This document shows, piece after piece, positions 1 to 12,360 of a DNA stretch of 64,000 nt. The translations under genes were made by a program, and so were the position numbers. Source of the stretch: Cryptosporidium bovis (lineage: Eukaryota; Apicomplexa; Conoidasida; Eucoccidiorida; Cryptosporidiidae); NCBI GenBank assembly GCA_009768925.2, contig VHIT02000033.1, positions 357,026-421,025 of the forward strand, in the 5' to 3' direction. The first letter of the stretch is position 1; every line of letters begins with the position of its first letter. A model generated the notes under the pieces. That model saw nothing but the letters and a program-made list of their open reading frames with translations, was not told the DNA's origin and ran no database searches.

Positions 1-3000
1 TTGAAAAAGGAAGACCCTCGTATAAGATTGTTAATGGATCCAGAACAACAAATATAACTGCTAACCTTGTTTCTTCAGATATCTGTGCTAATTCATTAAA
101 CTGTACCTCTAGTACACTTCCTATACTTTCCCCACCAATAAATATTTCAGATCTTAATATTGAACCTGTTGAATTTGTAGTTACTCCATACCTTATATCT
201 ATTACTGTTCCTTCAATATATGAAATTTCTAGAGCAAACATATTTTCTGGAAGTTGATAAATATCGTTATTTAAATTCCTATTGTCTATTCCCAATTGAA
301 CTTGCGGCTTCAAACCAACTACATCATTCCTCTGAAATACCTCTTCTAGTGGCATCGTTAACACGTTTGAGGGTGCCACTGTTATTCCAAATCTTGCCAA
401 TCCTAGTACTCTGAATGAAAGTATATTTGGTGGTATTGATAAGCCTGTTGATTGTAAACCTCTAAACGTCAATGGAGCTCTACAAACTACTATACCTCCA
501 CCTAATGTTGCTAAATCGCAATGCACCACTCTCTCGTCTATATTAACATTAAAGTTATCAGTCTGTAATGCTCCGATAAATATTGATGAATGGGGATGAT
601 TTCTAAATGCTGGTGAAATGTCGCCATTAATGTTATTGTTCACGTTTTGATGTTCAGATCTTAATCTCGTATTGTTGTCGTTAATAATATTGTTTTGAAC
701 TTCTGATTTGCTATTTTTATCTTCAATTTGATCGGAATTAGGCAGTGAATCTTTGTTTATTTCTTGAGTGAAATATATTAATTCAGATGATATCATTTTT
801 AAAAATTTATTCGGAAAAATATGTAAATCAGGCAAAGATATTGACAATGTATTGATGTTTGCTTTTTTGTTATTTTCATTTCGTGAAAAATCATTTAATT
901 GTGTATTAAATAATTCGTTTGAGCTTTTTTCTTCAAAATTTACATTTTCGTGATTATTACCACAATAATTTAATATTATTAATTCAGTTAACGTGCATTG
1001 TCTTATGCATTCAGTGAGTAATAAAGATAATTTTGTTTCTATCGAAGAATTTTTAGTCCATAAATCTTTTAACAAGTGTTTCTCACCGTCATGGAATTTT
1101 AAAAATTTGGCCAATATTAAATATGAAATTTCTTTTGTTGCTTTATTTAAAATATCATCATCACTTTTAGTATTGTTATCATTTCTATTAACTTTAACCA
1201 ATAGAGAATTATTCATTACTTTTTCATTTATATTCTTTAATTTAGTTGAGTAACATGTAAGTTGTACAGCATATACTAAAATATTAATTGTATCCTCGAC
1301 GCAAAACATCAATTCATCTATATTGCTTTCAATGCCAATACTATTACTTTTATCATTCAATGTCATAATTCTCTTAGATATTAAAGAAAGTAAATTAAAT
1401 ACATAATTTATTGTTATTTCTTTAATGTCAAGATCATTATTTGTTGACACTAAAATTGATATCATATATGACTTAAACATTATCCATCCCCTTTTCCTTA
1501 GTCTAATTATATAACTATTATTTATTACTTCAGGATTCATTTTTTTCAATACAATTGATGATGAGGATGATAATGAAGATGAAATTGACGATTTATTTGA
1601 ATGTAAAATAAATGGTAATTTTGTTTTTCTGATATGTTTTTGTATATAGTCTGCCTTTTTTTTAATACAACGATCTAATACATTTTTCTTACTATTTAGT
1701 TCGATTTTAGTATCATTATTCATTTTACTCAATATGGTTTTTGTGTATGTATTCTTGACATTTATTTTTTTACTATACAAGCAAACAAAATTGAATTGAT
1801 CAATCTCATCATATATATTTGTTTTTAAGTTAATCGCACCTAAATCATCAAAATCTAGCACTTCCATTAAAGCATTTTCCATTTCTTCTATCATTACCTC
1901 AGAATTCAATGAACCTTTTCTTGGATTTAAAGGTATAATACATTCTAAACTATACATTTCATTTTCACCCTCAATTAAAAGTTGTCTTGTTATTTCTGAT
2001 TTTTTCTTATATAATTTAGTATAAACATTACTATATATAAACGAATTATCATCACCGTATTTTAATAGACTATCACTACTGCATTCTGAATATGAAATAC
2101 TTTCAGATGAAAAACATTTACTATCTATATTCTCACAATTATTTGGATTTAATATAAATGCATTATCCAACTTATTTAATTTTATATTATAATATGTCTT
2201 AAAAATTTTAGAACAAGATAACACAGGTATCGAATATAGTGGTAAATTACTCAGTCTTTGAACAAATAAATATATCTTGTAATCGTCTATATTTTGAACT
2301 GCTGATTTATTTCCAATAATTTGCTCCAAATAATATCCTTGCTCTTTTAAATAATTAACAATATTTATTTCATTTTCCGTTACTATATCTACTATTATAA
2401 TTCCAGTGATGGAATCCTTAATATTAAATTTATTTTCATGCTGTAAATAATAATTCTCACTACTAACATTTTCTTCATCTTTATTCGCAAATGGGAATAT
2501 ATATTTCGAAAGTTGTTCTAAAATAAAAGTTTCCTTTTTATCTTTAAATATTGAATACAAAAGTAACGTCCTTAGAGAAGAATCAAACCAAAACTCATCA
2601 TTATCGTCAATATTTTTATGATCTATGCTAACTAACCACTTTCTGAGATTAGTTATTATACCACTTAAATTTTTAATATTTAAGTTAAAATGTGGTTTTA
2701 TTTTAATTTCTGAATAACCCTTACCATTTGTAGTTTTACTTAACAAGTTATTAGTACCATAATCTTTTTTTTTTAAACTGTTTATTATACTTTCTGTTTC
2801 TGTTAATTGTTTAATATTAAACTCATTTATTATAAATAAATGTAACATTCTAATATATATCCAACCTTCATATCTTAAATAAGATTGTAATGATATTTTA
2901 TAGTCTGTATTGAAGTTAGTTATGATTCGAACGGATTCTACAGTCATTATTCTCAATAAAATCGTAAATAATTCTGATTTTATTAATTTATTGTAATCAT

Positions 3001-6000
3001 TTATATTTTGTGGACCATTTAATATAAAATTAATGTACACATTTAATGCGTCGTTTAAATCGATTGGCCTTTTCTCTATACTGTTACCGATCACTTTCTC
3101 ATTCTTCAATATATTCGGAGGCAATGTCGTTAGCAGTGATGGATCTGAATAGTTTCTATTTTCAGCTGGATTTGACGATGATGAAGATACTGAATTAATT
3201 GAAATGCTTGAATTATCAATATTGTTATATTGGGACGATTTTCTTCTTATATTCAAAAGTTGTTTTATCATATTAATATGGTTACTACTTCTCAACTTAT
3301 TATTAAATGTAATGTTTGTATCAGTAGCCCTTCTATTTTTCTTATTTTCATCAATTAGTTGATTCAAATTACCACCTTTATTTATATTATGATTATCATC
3401 AATATTATTACTACCAAAATTAATGCAATTATTATAAAAATCATTAAATAAATTAAAAGGTATGTTATCAATTATCCATCTACATCTTTTTATTGTTGAA
3501 TCGATGAACAATTCTTTATTCTTAATTTGTTCCTGAAGATCTATTTCATCATTAATTGTGTTGCTTATTTGTGTCTGTATATTCGAAAGTATTTGCGAAC
3601 AAGATCTAATGGATATGTCTAAAGAAAGATCAAGGACATATTTCTTTTTATCATCGATATCATTTAAATTTTTAATCCCAAACAAATGAAGAACAACCGA
3701 GTATATTGCTAATTGTACATTTTTGTATTTTGGATGAAAATTTCTCCAGTATTTTCCTAGGCTATTTATTGTATCTAAATCTGAATTTATTATTTTTTCA
3801 ATAAATTCAATATTACTATTGCTACTATTATTTGTTTCATAAAAAAGTGATTCATCATTAACCATTGATATTAAAGTATCTATCCAATCTTCATCACCAT
3901 TTTTTAAATTATCATGAATAATTTTATAATTATTTATATTTTCATATTTAAGTTTGTTTTCTATTATGTCTGTATATATTATTGGATGAATATCATTTAA
4001 TACGATTAAACCATTTTCACCTACTGAAAATAACAAATATTCTTTGAATATTTTTGAAATATCAACATATGACCACATAAGTAATTGAGATTTTAACCAA
4101 TTAAATAATATATGCGTTTCTATTATAGGATGTAAATTATCATTAAATATTTTGTAATTTAAAATATCACAATCCATTATCTCTCTTGAAAAACATGAAA
4201 ATTTTTTGTTAAATACCATTATATCCTTCATTATTTTAATATTTAAACTTATCACTATTTTTTGTAGTAGAAATTTCGTCATTTTTTCAATTCTTATCAA
4301 CTTTTGTTTACATATATCAATATTATAATTAAACTTTATCTCTTTCTTAAAAAACTCCAGTGAACTCATTGTAAATGATACAAAATTACCTAGAGACTCT
4401 GTAACTCCATATTTCAAAAAATAACCAAACCATATTATATTCGATTTGGTGTATATACCTGATGTAACTTTATATATTTTATCAGTTATAGTTTTAATTT
4501 TGTTGTAACCTTGTTCATCATTGGTTTTTGATATTTTGTATGAACTTTCATTTTCATATAAAAAATTGTTACTTTCAAACCAATTTTCTGAATATATAAT
4601 TAATATTCTAAATATTTCATACATAGCATCTCTCCAAAATATTATATTTTTATTTAATTCCAAATGATCTTCGACTTTACCATCTAAATTATCTTTTACA
4701 ACATTATTATCACTGTCGTAATTGTTTATATTATTATTATCATTATAATTATTGCCAGTTTCATTATATTCATCCATTTGTTTTTTCTTAACTTTACCTG
4801 ATTCAACTATATACATTGAACTGCTGTGTCTTCTCATTCTTCCAAAATTATTTAATTTACCTGAAAAATTGCTACTGTTTGAAGAATCTAATTCAACATA
4901 TTTATTCTCAAATCTTCTTTTATATTGATATTTATTAATTTCATTAAATACTCGCCTGTCAAAATTATCCAGTAAATAAAATAATACATTATGCTGAGAA
5001 ATAGTCATACCATTTATAACAAAAATATTTAAAAGAATATTTAGGATTATTCTTTTATTAAAATTAAAATAATATAATGGAAAACCATCACATATTTTAT
5101 GATACGAACTATCTAAACTGTTTTTTTGTTTAAATATATCATATTCCTTATATATCCAAAAAGGATAATAATACTTTTTTTTCTCTGACTTAATTTGTTT
5201 CATTAAATTTTCCGTTAAATAATTGAATATTTCAACACTATTCAAACGTTTATCATCTTTAAAGTCTAAGTCTGTCGTTTTACCAATATTCCGCTCCGTA
5301 TTATCAATATCAGGTTCGTTATTCCCATTTATATTTATAGTTAACATATCTGATAGCAAAATGAAATAATATGAGTTAATTTTATACTCTGCAATGCTTT
5401 CGTTATTCATATTAAAATCTCTGTTCTTAAGTAATCTTGTTACTATTAAATTAAATATATTGTTAGTTATAAAATGCTTGAATAATTCTACAATTTCATT
5501 CGTTACATTGCTGTCAACGTTTATTATTATTTTAATAAATTCAACTATATTATCTATTTTCGTAGTGTAAAAAATGTATGTCAGCAATAATGAATTCATT
5601 TGGGAGAGTATATTTATCCCTGTTGTTTTAACTAACCACTCGTAACTTGTGTAACCATTTCTAAATTTTATATTCATTAATTTTAGTATTAGTTGAAAAC
5701 AATCGTCTATTGTAATTAATATATTATTATTATTATTACCACTATTATTTGATAGTAGTTCTGTAACTAGATTATTGTTATCTGAAAATATATACTTAAA
5801 TATTAATGCCAAGTTAATTAACAAAGTGACATCATTTATTCCAATTAAGTCATTTGTATTTTTGCTTATGAGATTTGATAATATTTTATGAATCAAACAT
5901 AAAATATTCATATTATTTGTCTCATTTGTACTTGAGTGATTATTTATTTTTACCAACGTATTGCAACATTTTTTTACAATTACTCTTCTCCATATACCCG

Positions 6001-8059
6001 ATAGAAATAATAACAATTCATCTACACTTACTCTAACATTATATTTTGAACTATCATAATTAATATCTATACTATCATTTTGTCCATAATTCTTTATTGA
6101 ATCAATATTGTCAATAATATCATTTTTTACAAGTGTATCTTTAATTAAATTATTGGAATAGTTACATTCATCATTAACTTCTAAATGAACACCATCAGTC
6201 ATAGTTATTTGAAAATTAACTGATGATTTTTGGTATAATGTTAACATATCGTATAATTCCTTATTAAAATAATATTTATATACGAATTCGCCATTAATGT
6301 ATATGGATAAACATGTTTTATATGCTTTACATTCAACAATTTCCGTATAACAAACAAACTCCACAATATAATCACCAGAATAATAATTTTCTAGAACTTT
6401 TTTTACACTAAGCTCTTTTTTGCTGGTTTTTCTGTGACAAAAATTAGGATTTATGTATATGTATATGACATTATCAAGAAGTTCTAGTGTAAATATTGAA
6501 TATGGTATTTTAAAATTTGAACCACCTTTTTTTCTAGTATCAAATTTTGAAATACTTTTACTATTAATCTGGATATTCTCACTTAAAGCATCATCGTTAT
6601 TTGTCAGCAATACCTCAATTCTAGTTCTTACATTATCTTCCTGTATCACATTATTGAATATTCTTGAATCTGAAACTAGACTAAATTGTATTATACTACA
6701 ACCATATATTGGTATACCACCAATATATACATATTTAAATAATGGTACATTATAAATTTCATAGTTCGAATTTTTAAATGACAGGCTTATATCGCTATTC
6801 TTGTTTGAACAATAATCCTCATCTTGGTTCTTATCATCAATATTATCTACCTTTTCTTGTAACGTATATAAATAGCAATCAGACTTTAAACCCAATAGTT
6901 GCATTTTATTCCATATATAACCATTTATTTTAATTGTAGTATCTTTGTCAATATATTCTTTTAACTGAACTAATTCATGTATTAAAAACAATAATAACGA
7001 TATATCACGTGTTTTTATTAACGTTCTTAGTGACAGCTCAATAATCAGATTCCCTTGTTCTGTGTTAAAACAATCCTTAGACAAATATTTGACCATGCTT
7101 CTATATTTATATTCGAATAAATCGTAGTTTCCTTTCAATGTTTTAAAAACGTCATCTCTTGAATCTATATAATTCACAATAAATTCCATCAATATTTTTA
7201 ACTCATAATTGTTATCATTTGTTGTGAGTATTTCATTTTTTAATTCAAATAAGTTATTGTTTTGACTTTTTTGATCGTAAAATAATTTTGTAACATTGTT
7301 GTTAAACAAAGAATAGCTTGTCTTAATTAAATTACCTCTAGAAATAATTTTAATTTCTTCTATTGAATCCGTCAGATTATTTAATGTTTGATTTATTATT
7401 GATTCTCTTAATCTGAGTAAAATAAATGGAAAATTAATTATTTTTGAATCTAATATTTTGTTCTTTGAAGAAATATTACTAAAACCATTAATAAAGTAAT
7501 CATCCCCTTCAAAATTAGCAGAGCCTTGTGATAATATTTCACTTATTCTTCTCACATTAATTAATTCATCAATATTCTTGGCATTACTTAGTTTTAAATA
7601 TTGATTCATTTGATCTGATAGCACTTTTATTATATTATCTTCTGATCCTACCATTTTTTTAAAATATTCAAATAAACTTTCACGTAATAATTCACTGCTA
7701 TAATACTCATTATTATCCAATGGATCCATTTTAAGTAATTTATTAATATTTACAATGTTTGATGTGTTATTAACATATTCGCTATGATCTAAAACTCTCT
7801 CCCTTTTTATGGAGCAATTTATTAGTATACTTACAAAATTTTTTTTTACCTCTATATCATCTAGTTTAATAATTTGTTCTACGCTATTTAATATATAATT
7901 TTCTGACATTCTTAGTGGGGAAACACCCAATTCACCAAGCTCCGATAATATCTTTATCGGATAGTAGTACCTATTTAGCACCATTTGTTTGGTTTTAATT
8001 CTTTCATTTTCATTAGTGTACGAATTAAATATAATATCGACATTCTGATTTTTATTCAT
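1..8059 (-). CDS. Giant protein of unknown function, 3' end beyond the left edge
   Basis: An open frame starts at an ATG at 8059-8057 (protein begins MNKNQNVDII) and stays open, as far as I could follow it, to base 1, giving about 2,686 codons with no stop. The protein is rich in Asn, Ile, Lys and Ser, with many predicted helical stretches and two serine-rich linkers (reading SISSSLSSSSS and SVSSSSSN). I recognise no catalytic motif. Two hydrophobic, beta-rich stretches, around 6300-6560 and 130-560, look vaguely like concanavalin/SPRY-type folds, but this is only an impression. The remaining C-terminal part lies outside the window, so a terminal catalytic domain (for example a ubiquitin ligase) cannot be excluded. 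It is divergent from the V-ATPase A gene across a 1.6 kb gap. Confidence 0.8.
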   Translation of the reverse strand, partial: MNKNQNVDIIFNSYTNENERIKTKQMVLNRYYYPIKILSELGELGVSPLRMSENYILNSVEQIIKLDDIEVKKNFVSILINCSIKRERVLDHSEYVNNTSNIVNINKLLKMDPLDNNEYYSSELLRESLFEYFKKMVGSEDNIIKVLSDQMNQYLKLSNAKNIDELINVRRISEILSQGSANFEGDDYFINGFSNISSKNKILDSKIINFPFILLRLRESIINQTLNNLTDSIEEIKIISRGNLIKTSYSLFNNNVTKLFYDQKSQNNNLFELKNEILTTNDNNYELKILMEFIVNYIDSRDDVFKTLKGNYDLFEYKYRSMVKYLSKDCFNTEQGNLIIELSLRTLIKTRDISLLLFLIHELVQLKEYIDKDTTIKINGYIWNKMQLLGLKSDCYLYTLQEKVDNIDDKNQDEDYCSNKNSDISLSFKNSNYEIYNVPLFKYVYIGGIPIYGCSIIQFSLVSDSRIFNNVIQEDNVRTRIEVLLTNNDDALSENIQINSKSISKFDTRKKGGSNFKIPYSIFTLELLDNVIYIYINPNFCHRKTSKKELSVKKVLENYYSGDYIVEFVCYTEIVECKAYKTCLSIYINGEFVYKYYFNKELYDMLTLYQKSSVNFQITMTDGVHLEVNDECNYSNNLIKDTLVKNDIIDNIDSIKNYGQNDSIDINYDSSKYNVRVSVDELLLFLSGIWRRVIVKKCCNTLVKINNHSSTNETNNMNILCLIHKILSNLISKNTNDLIGINDVTLLINLALIFKYIFSDNNNLVTELLSNNSGNNNNNILITIDDCFQLILKLMNIKFRNGYTSYEWLVKTTGINILSQMNSLLLTYIFYTTKIDNIVEFIKIIINVDSNVTNEIVELFKHFITNNIFNLIVTRLLKNRDFNMNNESIAEYKINSYYFILLSDMLTININGNNEPDIDNTERNIGKTTDLDFKDDKRLNSVEIFNYLTENLMKQIKSEKKKYYYPFWIYKEYDIFKQKNSLDSSYHKICDGFPLYYFNFNKRIILNILLNIFVINGMTISQHNVLFYLLDNFDRRVFNEINKYQYKRRFENKYVELDSSNSSNFSGKLNNFGRMRRHSSSMYIVESGKVKKKQMDEYNETGNNYNDNNNINNYDSDNNVVKDNLDGKVEDHLELNKNIIFWRDAMYEIFRILIIYSENWFESNNFLYENESSYKISKTNDEQGYNKIKTITDKIYKVTSGIYTKSNIIWFGYFLKYGVTESLGNFVSFTMSSLEFFKKEIKFNYNIDICKQKLIRIEKMTKFLLQKIVISLNIKIMKDIMVFNKKFSCFSREIMDCDILNYKIFNDNLHPIIETHILFNWLKSQLLMWSYVDISKIFKEYLLFSVGENGLIVLNDIHPIIYTDIIENKLKYENINNYKIIHDNLKNGDEDWIDTLISMVNDESLFYETNNSSNSNIEFIEKIINSDLDTINSLGKYWRNFHPKYKNVQLAIYSVVLHLFGIKNLNDIDDKKKYVLDLSLDISIRSCSQILSNIQTQISNTINDEIDLQEQIKNKELFIDSTIKRCRWIIDNIPFNLFNDFYNNCINFGSNNIDDNHNINKGGNLNQLIDENKKNRRATDTNITFNNKLRSSNHINMIKQLLNIRRKSSQYNNIDNSSISINSVSSSSSNPAENRNYSDPSLLTTLPPNILKNEKVIGNSIEKRPIDLNDALNVYINFILNGPQNINDYNKLIKSELFTILLRIMTVESVRIITNFNTDYKISLQSYLRYEGWIYIRMLHLFIINEFNIKQLTETESIINSLKKKDYGTNNLLSKTTNGKGYSEIKIKPHFNLNIKNLSGIITNLRKWLVSIDHKNIDDNDEFWFDSSLRTLLLYSIFKDKKETFILEQLSKYIFPFANKDEENVSSENYYLQHENKFNIKDSITGIIIVDIVTENEINIVNYLKEQGYYLEQIIGNKSAVQNIDDYKIYLFVQRLSNLPLYSIPVLSCSKIFKTYYNIKLNKLDNAFILNPNNCENIDSKCFSSESISYSECSSDSLLKYGDDNSFIYSNVYTKLYKKKSEITRQLLIEGENEMYSLECIIPLNPRKGSLNSEVMIEEMENALMEVLDFDDLGAINLKTNIYDEIDQFNFVCLYSKKINVKNTYTKTILSKMNNDTKIELNSKKNVLDRCIKKKADYIQKHIRKTKLPFILHSNKSSISSSLSSSSSIVLKKMNPEVINNSYIIRLRKRGWIMFKSYMISILVSTNNDLDIKEITINYVFNLLSLISKRIMTLNDKSNSIGIESNIDELMFCVEDTINILVYAVQLTCYSTKLKNINEKVMNNSLLVKVNRNDNNTKSDDDILNKATKEISYLILAKFLKFHDGEKHLLKDLWTKNSSIETKLSLLLTECIRQCTLTELIILNYCGNNHENVNFEEKSSNELFNTQLNDFSRNENNKKANINTLSISLPDLHIFPNKFLKMISSELIYFTQEINKDSLPNSDQIEDKNSKSEVQNNIINDNNTRLRSEHQNVNNNINGDISPAFRNHPHSSIFIGALQTDNFNVNIDERVVHCDLATLGGGIVVCRAPLTFRGLQSTGLSIPPNILSFRVLGLARFGITVAPSNVLTMPLEEVFQRNDVVGLKPQVQLGIDNRNLNNDIYQLPENMFALEISYIEGTVIDIRYGVTTNSTGSILRSEIFIGGESIGSVLEVQFNELAQISEETRLAVIFVVLDPLTILYEGLPFS

Positions 8060-9664
8060 TTTCTTTTTTTTTTGTTTTTAGTTTATTTAATTTTGATATA
8101 TGTCTAATAGTTAATTATAAGTTTCTTTTAATATTTGATTCAGGATATTAACTTGATATTATTCTTAATATTAATGAAGTGTCTTTTTGTCTACTTTAAA
8201 CCTAAATGCTTATAATTCATACAAATTGTATTCGAATTTTAAATAGTTATAGAAAAAAAATCATTAAGTTAAATCTGAACAATTACTTTGAAAGTAATCG
8301 AATAAAATAAAACTGATAATGACAATAGATCTAATTAGTGGGAAAAAATCTGTCTTAAATGATAAATGAAAATGTTTACTAATTTGTGTTTTCTCTGTGT
8401 ATAATTTTAAGGAACAACTTCTATGTACTTTATTTCTTATTAATTTGATATTTACCCACTTTTGTTGTTAGCATTTAATAACAATTTTTTGTTTAAAATA
8501 ATAAGTAACTAAGTAGAAAAGAAAAAAAAGATTATAACTTATTAATACAACCCCTCAATCTATTAATAATAAATAATATATTTAAAGAGAAAAGAAAAAT
8601 GCATGTAAAATAACCCGCCTATATTTGTTCACTAAAGTAGTAGAGGTAGATGCATTTTAAGATAAAAATAAGCTCTATATAACTTTGGAATAATTAGCGA
8701 TCATTAGTTATTAGTAATAAGGAATAGTTAAGTGCCTTGAAATTCAAGTATAATATTATTCATTTGAAGTTTATTAAAAAAAAATGAAGGATATAAATCT
8801 AATAAACCTTGTTTCAATATGATATTAATTGGTTCATGGAAATGAGATGTTATTGCGTTTGTGTGAAAACAAAGAAAAATTAAAGGAATGATCTTTCTCT
8901 TTTTTTTTGCTAGAAAAAATTAAGAAAAAAAAAGTTGCAAATAACTAATTAAAATTATTTAAAAAAAACTCAAGTTCACATATGTTTCTTGAATTTAAAT
9001 ATATGGTTTTGTGTTAAAATATTTAGTAATTAATGTGTATATAACTAGTGATTGTAATACTTCTAATTAATAATAATACATAATTTATTGAGGGAATAAC
9101 AAAGGTTCTACCCGGTGGCGGTATGTTTACCTTAAAAAGCCTAACACCATAAAAACTTTAATATTATGTCTATCTGTCTAATAAATATTATACTAAATTA
9201 GCGAAAAGTAAAAGAAAGGAAAAGAAAAATTGTATATATATTTAATAAATTATATAGTTTTTTTAAATATATATTAATTTGAACGAAAGGAGGAATTTAA
9301 GGGTGTAATTTAATATATTTGTTGACTAGAAGAAAAAACATATAGGTATATTTAACTGGATATTCCTATATTTGGCTTATATTTTTTCTTTAATTAAATT
9401 ACCCGTAATAAAGTTCTTTTTTATTTAAAACAACTTAAACAGTAATACGAATATATATGTATATATATTTAGATATTAATTCAATCACAATTAATTCTAA
9501 ATAAAAGATCATTATATACGAATCACATACATTTTTTCTCTTTTTTTCAAATTATTATTTGTTGCGATAAATTTTAATAAAAGATAAATTAAGATCTATT
9601 TTAATTGTATTTTACATTTATTTAAGATAATAAACTAAGTTGTATTTAAATTATCTATTAAAAA
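8060..9664. other. Divergent intergenic region, giant gene / V-ATPase A
   Basis: About 1.6 kb without a convincing gene. It must hold both promoters. Visible features are poly-A/T runs, an ATGCATG element near 8599, a CCCGCC near 8611, and an isolated GC-rich element at 9111-9121 (CCCGGTGGCGG), the most GC-rich spot in the gap and about 545 bases before the V-ATPase start. I found no tRNA, snoRNA or snRNA signature. Confidence 0.6.
9111..9121 (+). promoter_or_regulatory. GC-rich element CCCGGTGGCGG
   Basis: An 11-base GC-only island in an otherwise very AT-rich promoter gap, combining a CCGGT core and a GGCGG core, both of which recur in other intergenic regions of this window. Function inferred only from isolation and recurrence. 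Confidence 0.3.
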
Positions 9665-11488
9665 ATGAAGTCAGAACAGAATTGTGGTACCATCTACAAG
9701 GTGGCAGGCCCATTGGTTGTGGCAGAGAATATGAGTGGTACGAAAATGTATGAACTTGTCAGAGTGGGTTTCCAAAAATTAGTTGGTGAAATTATCAGAT
9801 TAGAAGGTGATACAGCATCTATCCAAGTATATGAAGATACCTTCGGTTTAACAGTAGGTGACCCAGTAATTAAAACTGGCCATCCACTATCTGTAGAATT
9901 AGGACCAGGTATACTGGATAATATTTTTGATGGTATTCAAAGGCCACTAAGGTTTATATCTGAGTCAACTAAAGATATGTTTATTCCAAGGGGTGTTGAT
10001 GTAACTTCATTGGATCATAATAAATTATGGGAATTTACACCAAATGCGAACTTAAGAGTAGGAGATATAGTTACAGGTGGTGACGTGTTTGGTACTGTTT
10101 ATGAAAATTCGTTATTTAAAACACATAGTATCATGTTACCTCCAAATGTACAAGGAAGAGTAGTCAGATTACCTATTCAGGGTAGTTACACAATTGACGA
10201 TAATCTTATTGATATTGAATATGATGGCGTTGTTAAAAGTTATCCTATGTATCATAGTTGGCCAGTAAGAGTACCAAGGCCATGCCTTGAAAAATTACAA
10301 GGTCATACACCATTGTTAACTGGTCAAAGAGTATTAGATGCTCTCTTCCCATCTGTCCAAGGAGGTACATGTGCAATTCCTGGAGCTTTTGGTTGTGGTA
10401 AAACATGTATTTCACAGGCTCTCAGTAAATATAGCAACTCTGACGTAATTATTTATATTGGTTGTGGTGAAAGGGGTAACGAAATGGCTGAAGTACTTAC
10501 AGAGTTTCCTGAGCTTTTCACCATTGTCGATGGAAAAAAAGAATCTATTATGCAGAGAACATGTCTTGTTGCAAATACATCCAATATGCCTGTGGCTGCC
10601 AGAGAAGCTTCCATTTATACCGGCATTACATTGTCAGAGTATTTCCGTGATATGGGCTGTAACGTATCTATGATGGCTGACTCTACATCTCGTTGGGCAG
10701 AAGCATTAAGAGAAATATCTGGTAGGCTTGCAGAAATGCCCGCTGATTCCGGTTATCCTGCATATTTAGGAGCTAGACTTGCATCTTTCTATGAGAGATC
10801 CGGTAGAGTTAAATGTCTTGGTTCCCCTGATAGGGAAGGCACTATTACAATTGTCGGTGCCGTTTCTCCACCAGGTGGTGATTTCTCGGATCCTGTTACT
10901 ACTGCTACTATCGGTATAGTGCAGGTATTTTGGGGATTGGATAAGAAATTGGCACAAAGAAAGCATTTCCCATCGGTTAATTGGAATACGTCATTTAGTA
11001 AATATTCAAGAGTATTAGAACCCTACTTCGACTCAGTTGATCCTGAATTCAATAATTTAAGACAGAAAATGGCAGAAATATTACAAAAAGAAAATGAATT
11101 AGCTGATATTCTCCAACTTGTAGGTAAAGATTCACTTTCTGAAGATCAGAAAATTGTATTGGAGGTCGCTAAAATTATTAGAGAGGACTTTTTACAGCAA
11201 AATGCCTTTTCTGATTATGATTTTACATGTCCATTACAGAAAACTCTTGGTATGATGAAAACTATTGGAAATTTATACGACCTTTCTCTTAAAGCCATCA
11301 AAGACTCTTCCCAATTGCAACAAAAAATTGGCTGGTCGACTATTTACAATTCAATGAGAGCTACAATTAATAAGGTTACATCAATGAAATTCCTTGATCC
11401 GAGACTTCCAGAACAAGAAATAAAGAGCTACTTCGCTCAGTTAAATGAAGAAATAGTATTTCAATTTAGATCAATTTCTGATAAGTAA
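9665..11488 (+). CDS. VMA1: V-type H+-ATPase catalytic subunit A
   Basis: This 607-residue protein is the nucleotide-hydrolysing A subunit of the V1 sector, which drives proton pumping into acidic compartments. The N-terminal beta barrel begins at about residue 8 ([11 protein letters not shown]). The Walker A loop GAFGCGKT is at residues 240-247, followed by the A-subunit signature GCGERGNEM near 267-275, then [16 protein letters not shown] and [12 protein letters not shown]. Length is typical of eukaryotic A subunits and there is no intein or intron. The start is the first ATG, closely preceded by an A-rich leader. Codon use is less AT-extreme than the neighbours, as expected for a highly expressed housekeeping gene. 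Confidence 0.97.
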   Translation: MKSEQNCGTIYKVAGPLVVAENMSGTKMYELVRVGFQKLVGEIIRLEGDTASIQVYEDTFGLTVGDPVIKTGHPLSVELGPGILDNIFDGIQRPLRFISESTKDMFIPRGVDVTSLDHNKLWEFTPNANLRVGDIVTGGDVFGTVYENSLFKTHSIMLPPNVQGRVVRLPIQGSYTIDDNLIDIEYDGVVKSYPMYHSWPVRVPRPCLEKLQGHTPLLTGQRVLDALFPSVQGGTCAIPGAFGCGKTCISQALSKYSNSDVIIYIGCGERGNEMAEVLTEFPELFTIVDGKKESIMQRTCLVANTSNMPVAAREASIYTGITLSEYFRDMGCNVSMMADSTSRWAEALREISGRLAEMPADSGYPAYLGARLASFYERSGRVKCLGSPDREGTITIVGAVSPPGGDFSDPVTTATIGIVQVFWGLDKKLAQRKHFPSVNWNTSFSKYSRVLEPYFDSVDPEFNNLRQKMAEILQKENELADILQLVGKDSLSEDQKIVLEVAKIIREDFLQQNAFSDYDFTCPLQKTLGMMKTIGNLYDLSLKAIKDSSQLQQKIGWSTIYNSMRATINKVTSMKFLDPRLPEQEIKSYFAQLNEEIVFQFRSISDK

Positions 11489-12360
11489 AGTTAATATTAA
11501 TTATTAAATATAAAAAAATTGCATATTTCTGTCTCACTTGTATCCACTTCATTCATACGAGCTTACTATAGAAGTAAATCAATAATAATCGCATTCCAAA
11601 AGAAATAAACTGATAATGTAGTTGTTATTTGAAATAACATTTAAATACCTTTCCCTGCTGCAGATGATACTCAAAGAAGAATTTTATCTAATAGATACTA
11701 GAAAAAAACTACATAATTAGATTAAACGTAAATAAATAATATTAATTCTTAACAAATATCAATATTTTTAGTCAAGATATCATTTTTTCTCTGATGTTTT
11801 TTTTTCTTAGGCAAAACAATGAATAAGTGAATAAAATATTGAGTGTAATTTGTAGAATTGTATTTAAAAGATAGCATAGGAGTTAATTTTTTTAATACTT
11901 GGACTGACTTAATTTGTATATAGTTGTAACTGAAAAGCAGGAAATAAGTGTAAAATTCACTAATTTAAATATAAAATCATTTTTTGTACTTTCAATCATG
12001 TGTATGTATGCAATTTGTTTCTTCTTTCTTCGTGACTTGTATGATATAATATTCTTTGAGAAGGTATTCTAGTTCCTTCAAGTGTAAAAAATTTATACAT
12101 ATAGCTTATATTAAATTATTTAAGTGAAATAAAACATTTACATCGAGTATAGTGTTAAAATTATTAACAAATGATGTATTTACTCCATTTCCTTTCATCT
12201 AAAATTTCCACTAATCTCGTCCAATTACAATCGACTTATTTTATTTAAGTTGTAATTATCATTTCAGTTAATCAATTAAACAAAAATTATGAAAAAAAGA
12301 AAGTAAACTAATATTTCATTATTGTTTTTTACCTAAATTAAATTTAATTCTAAAAGAATA
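11489..12360. other. Convergent intergenic region
   Basis: 870 bases between two gene 3' ends. It contains T-rich tracts and a short perfect hairpin near 11626-11640 (GTTATTT stem). No open frame or recognised RNA gene was found. A run of moderately mixed composition at 12185-12250 has no recognisable motif. Confidence 0.5.

Noticed and set aside
11520..11690. Minus-strand sequence ending in a T7 tract as a possible Pol III RNA
   Set aside because: No conserved RNA block recognised; a short hairpin and T-run are expected by chance in this composition.
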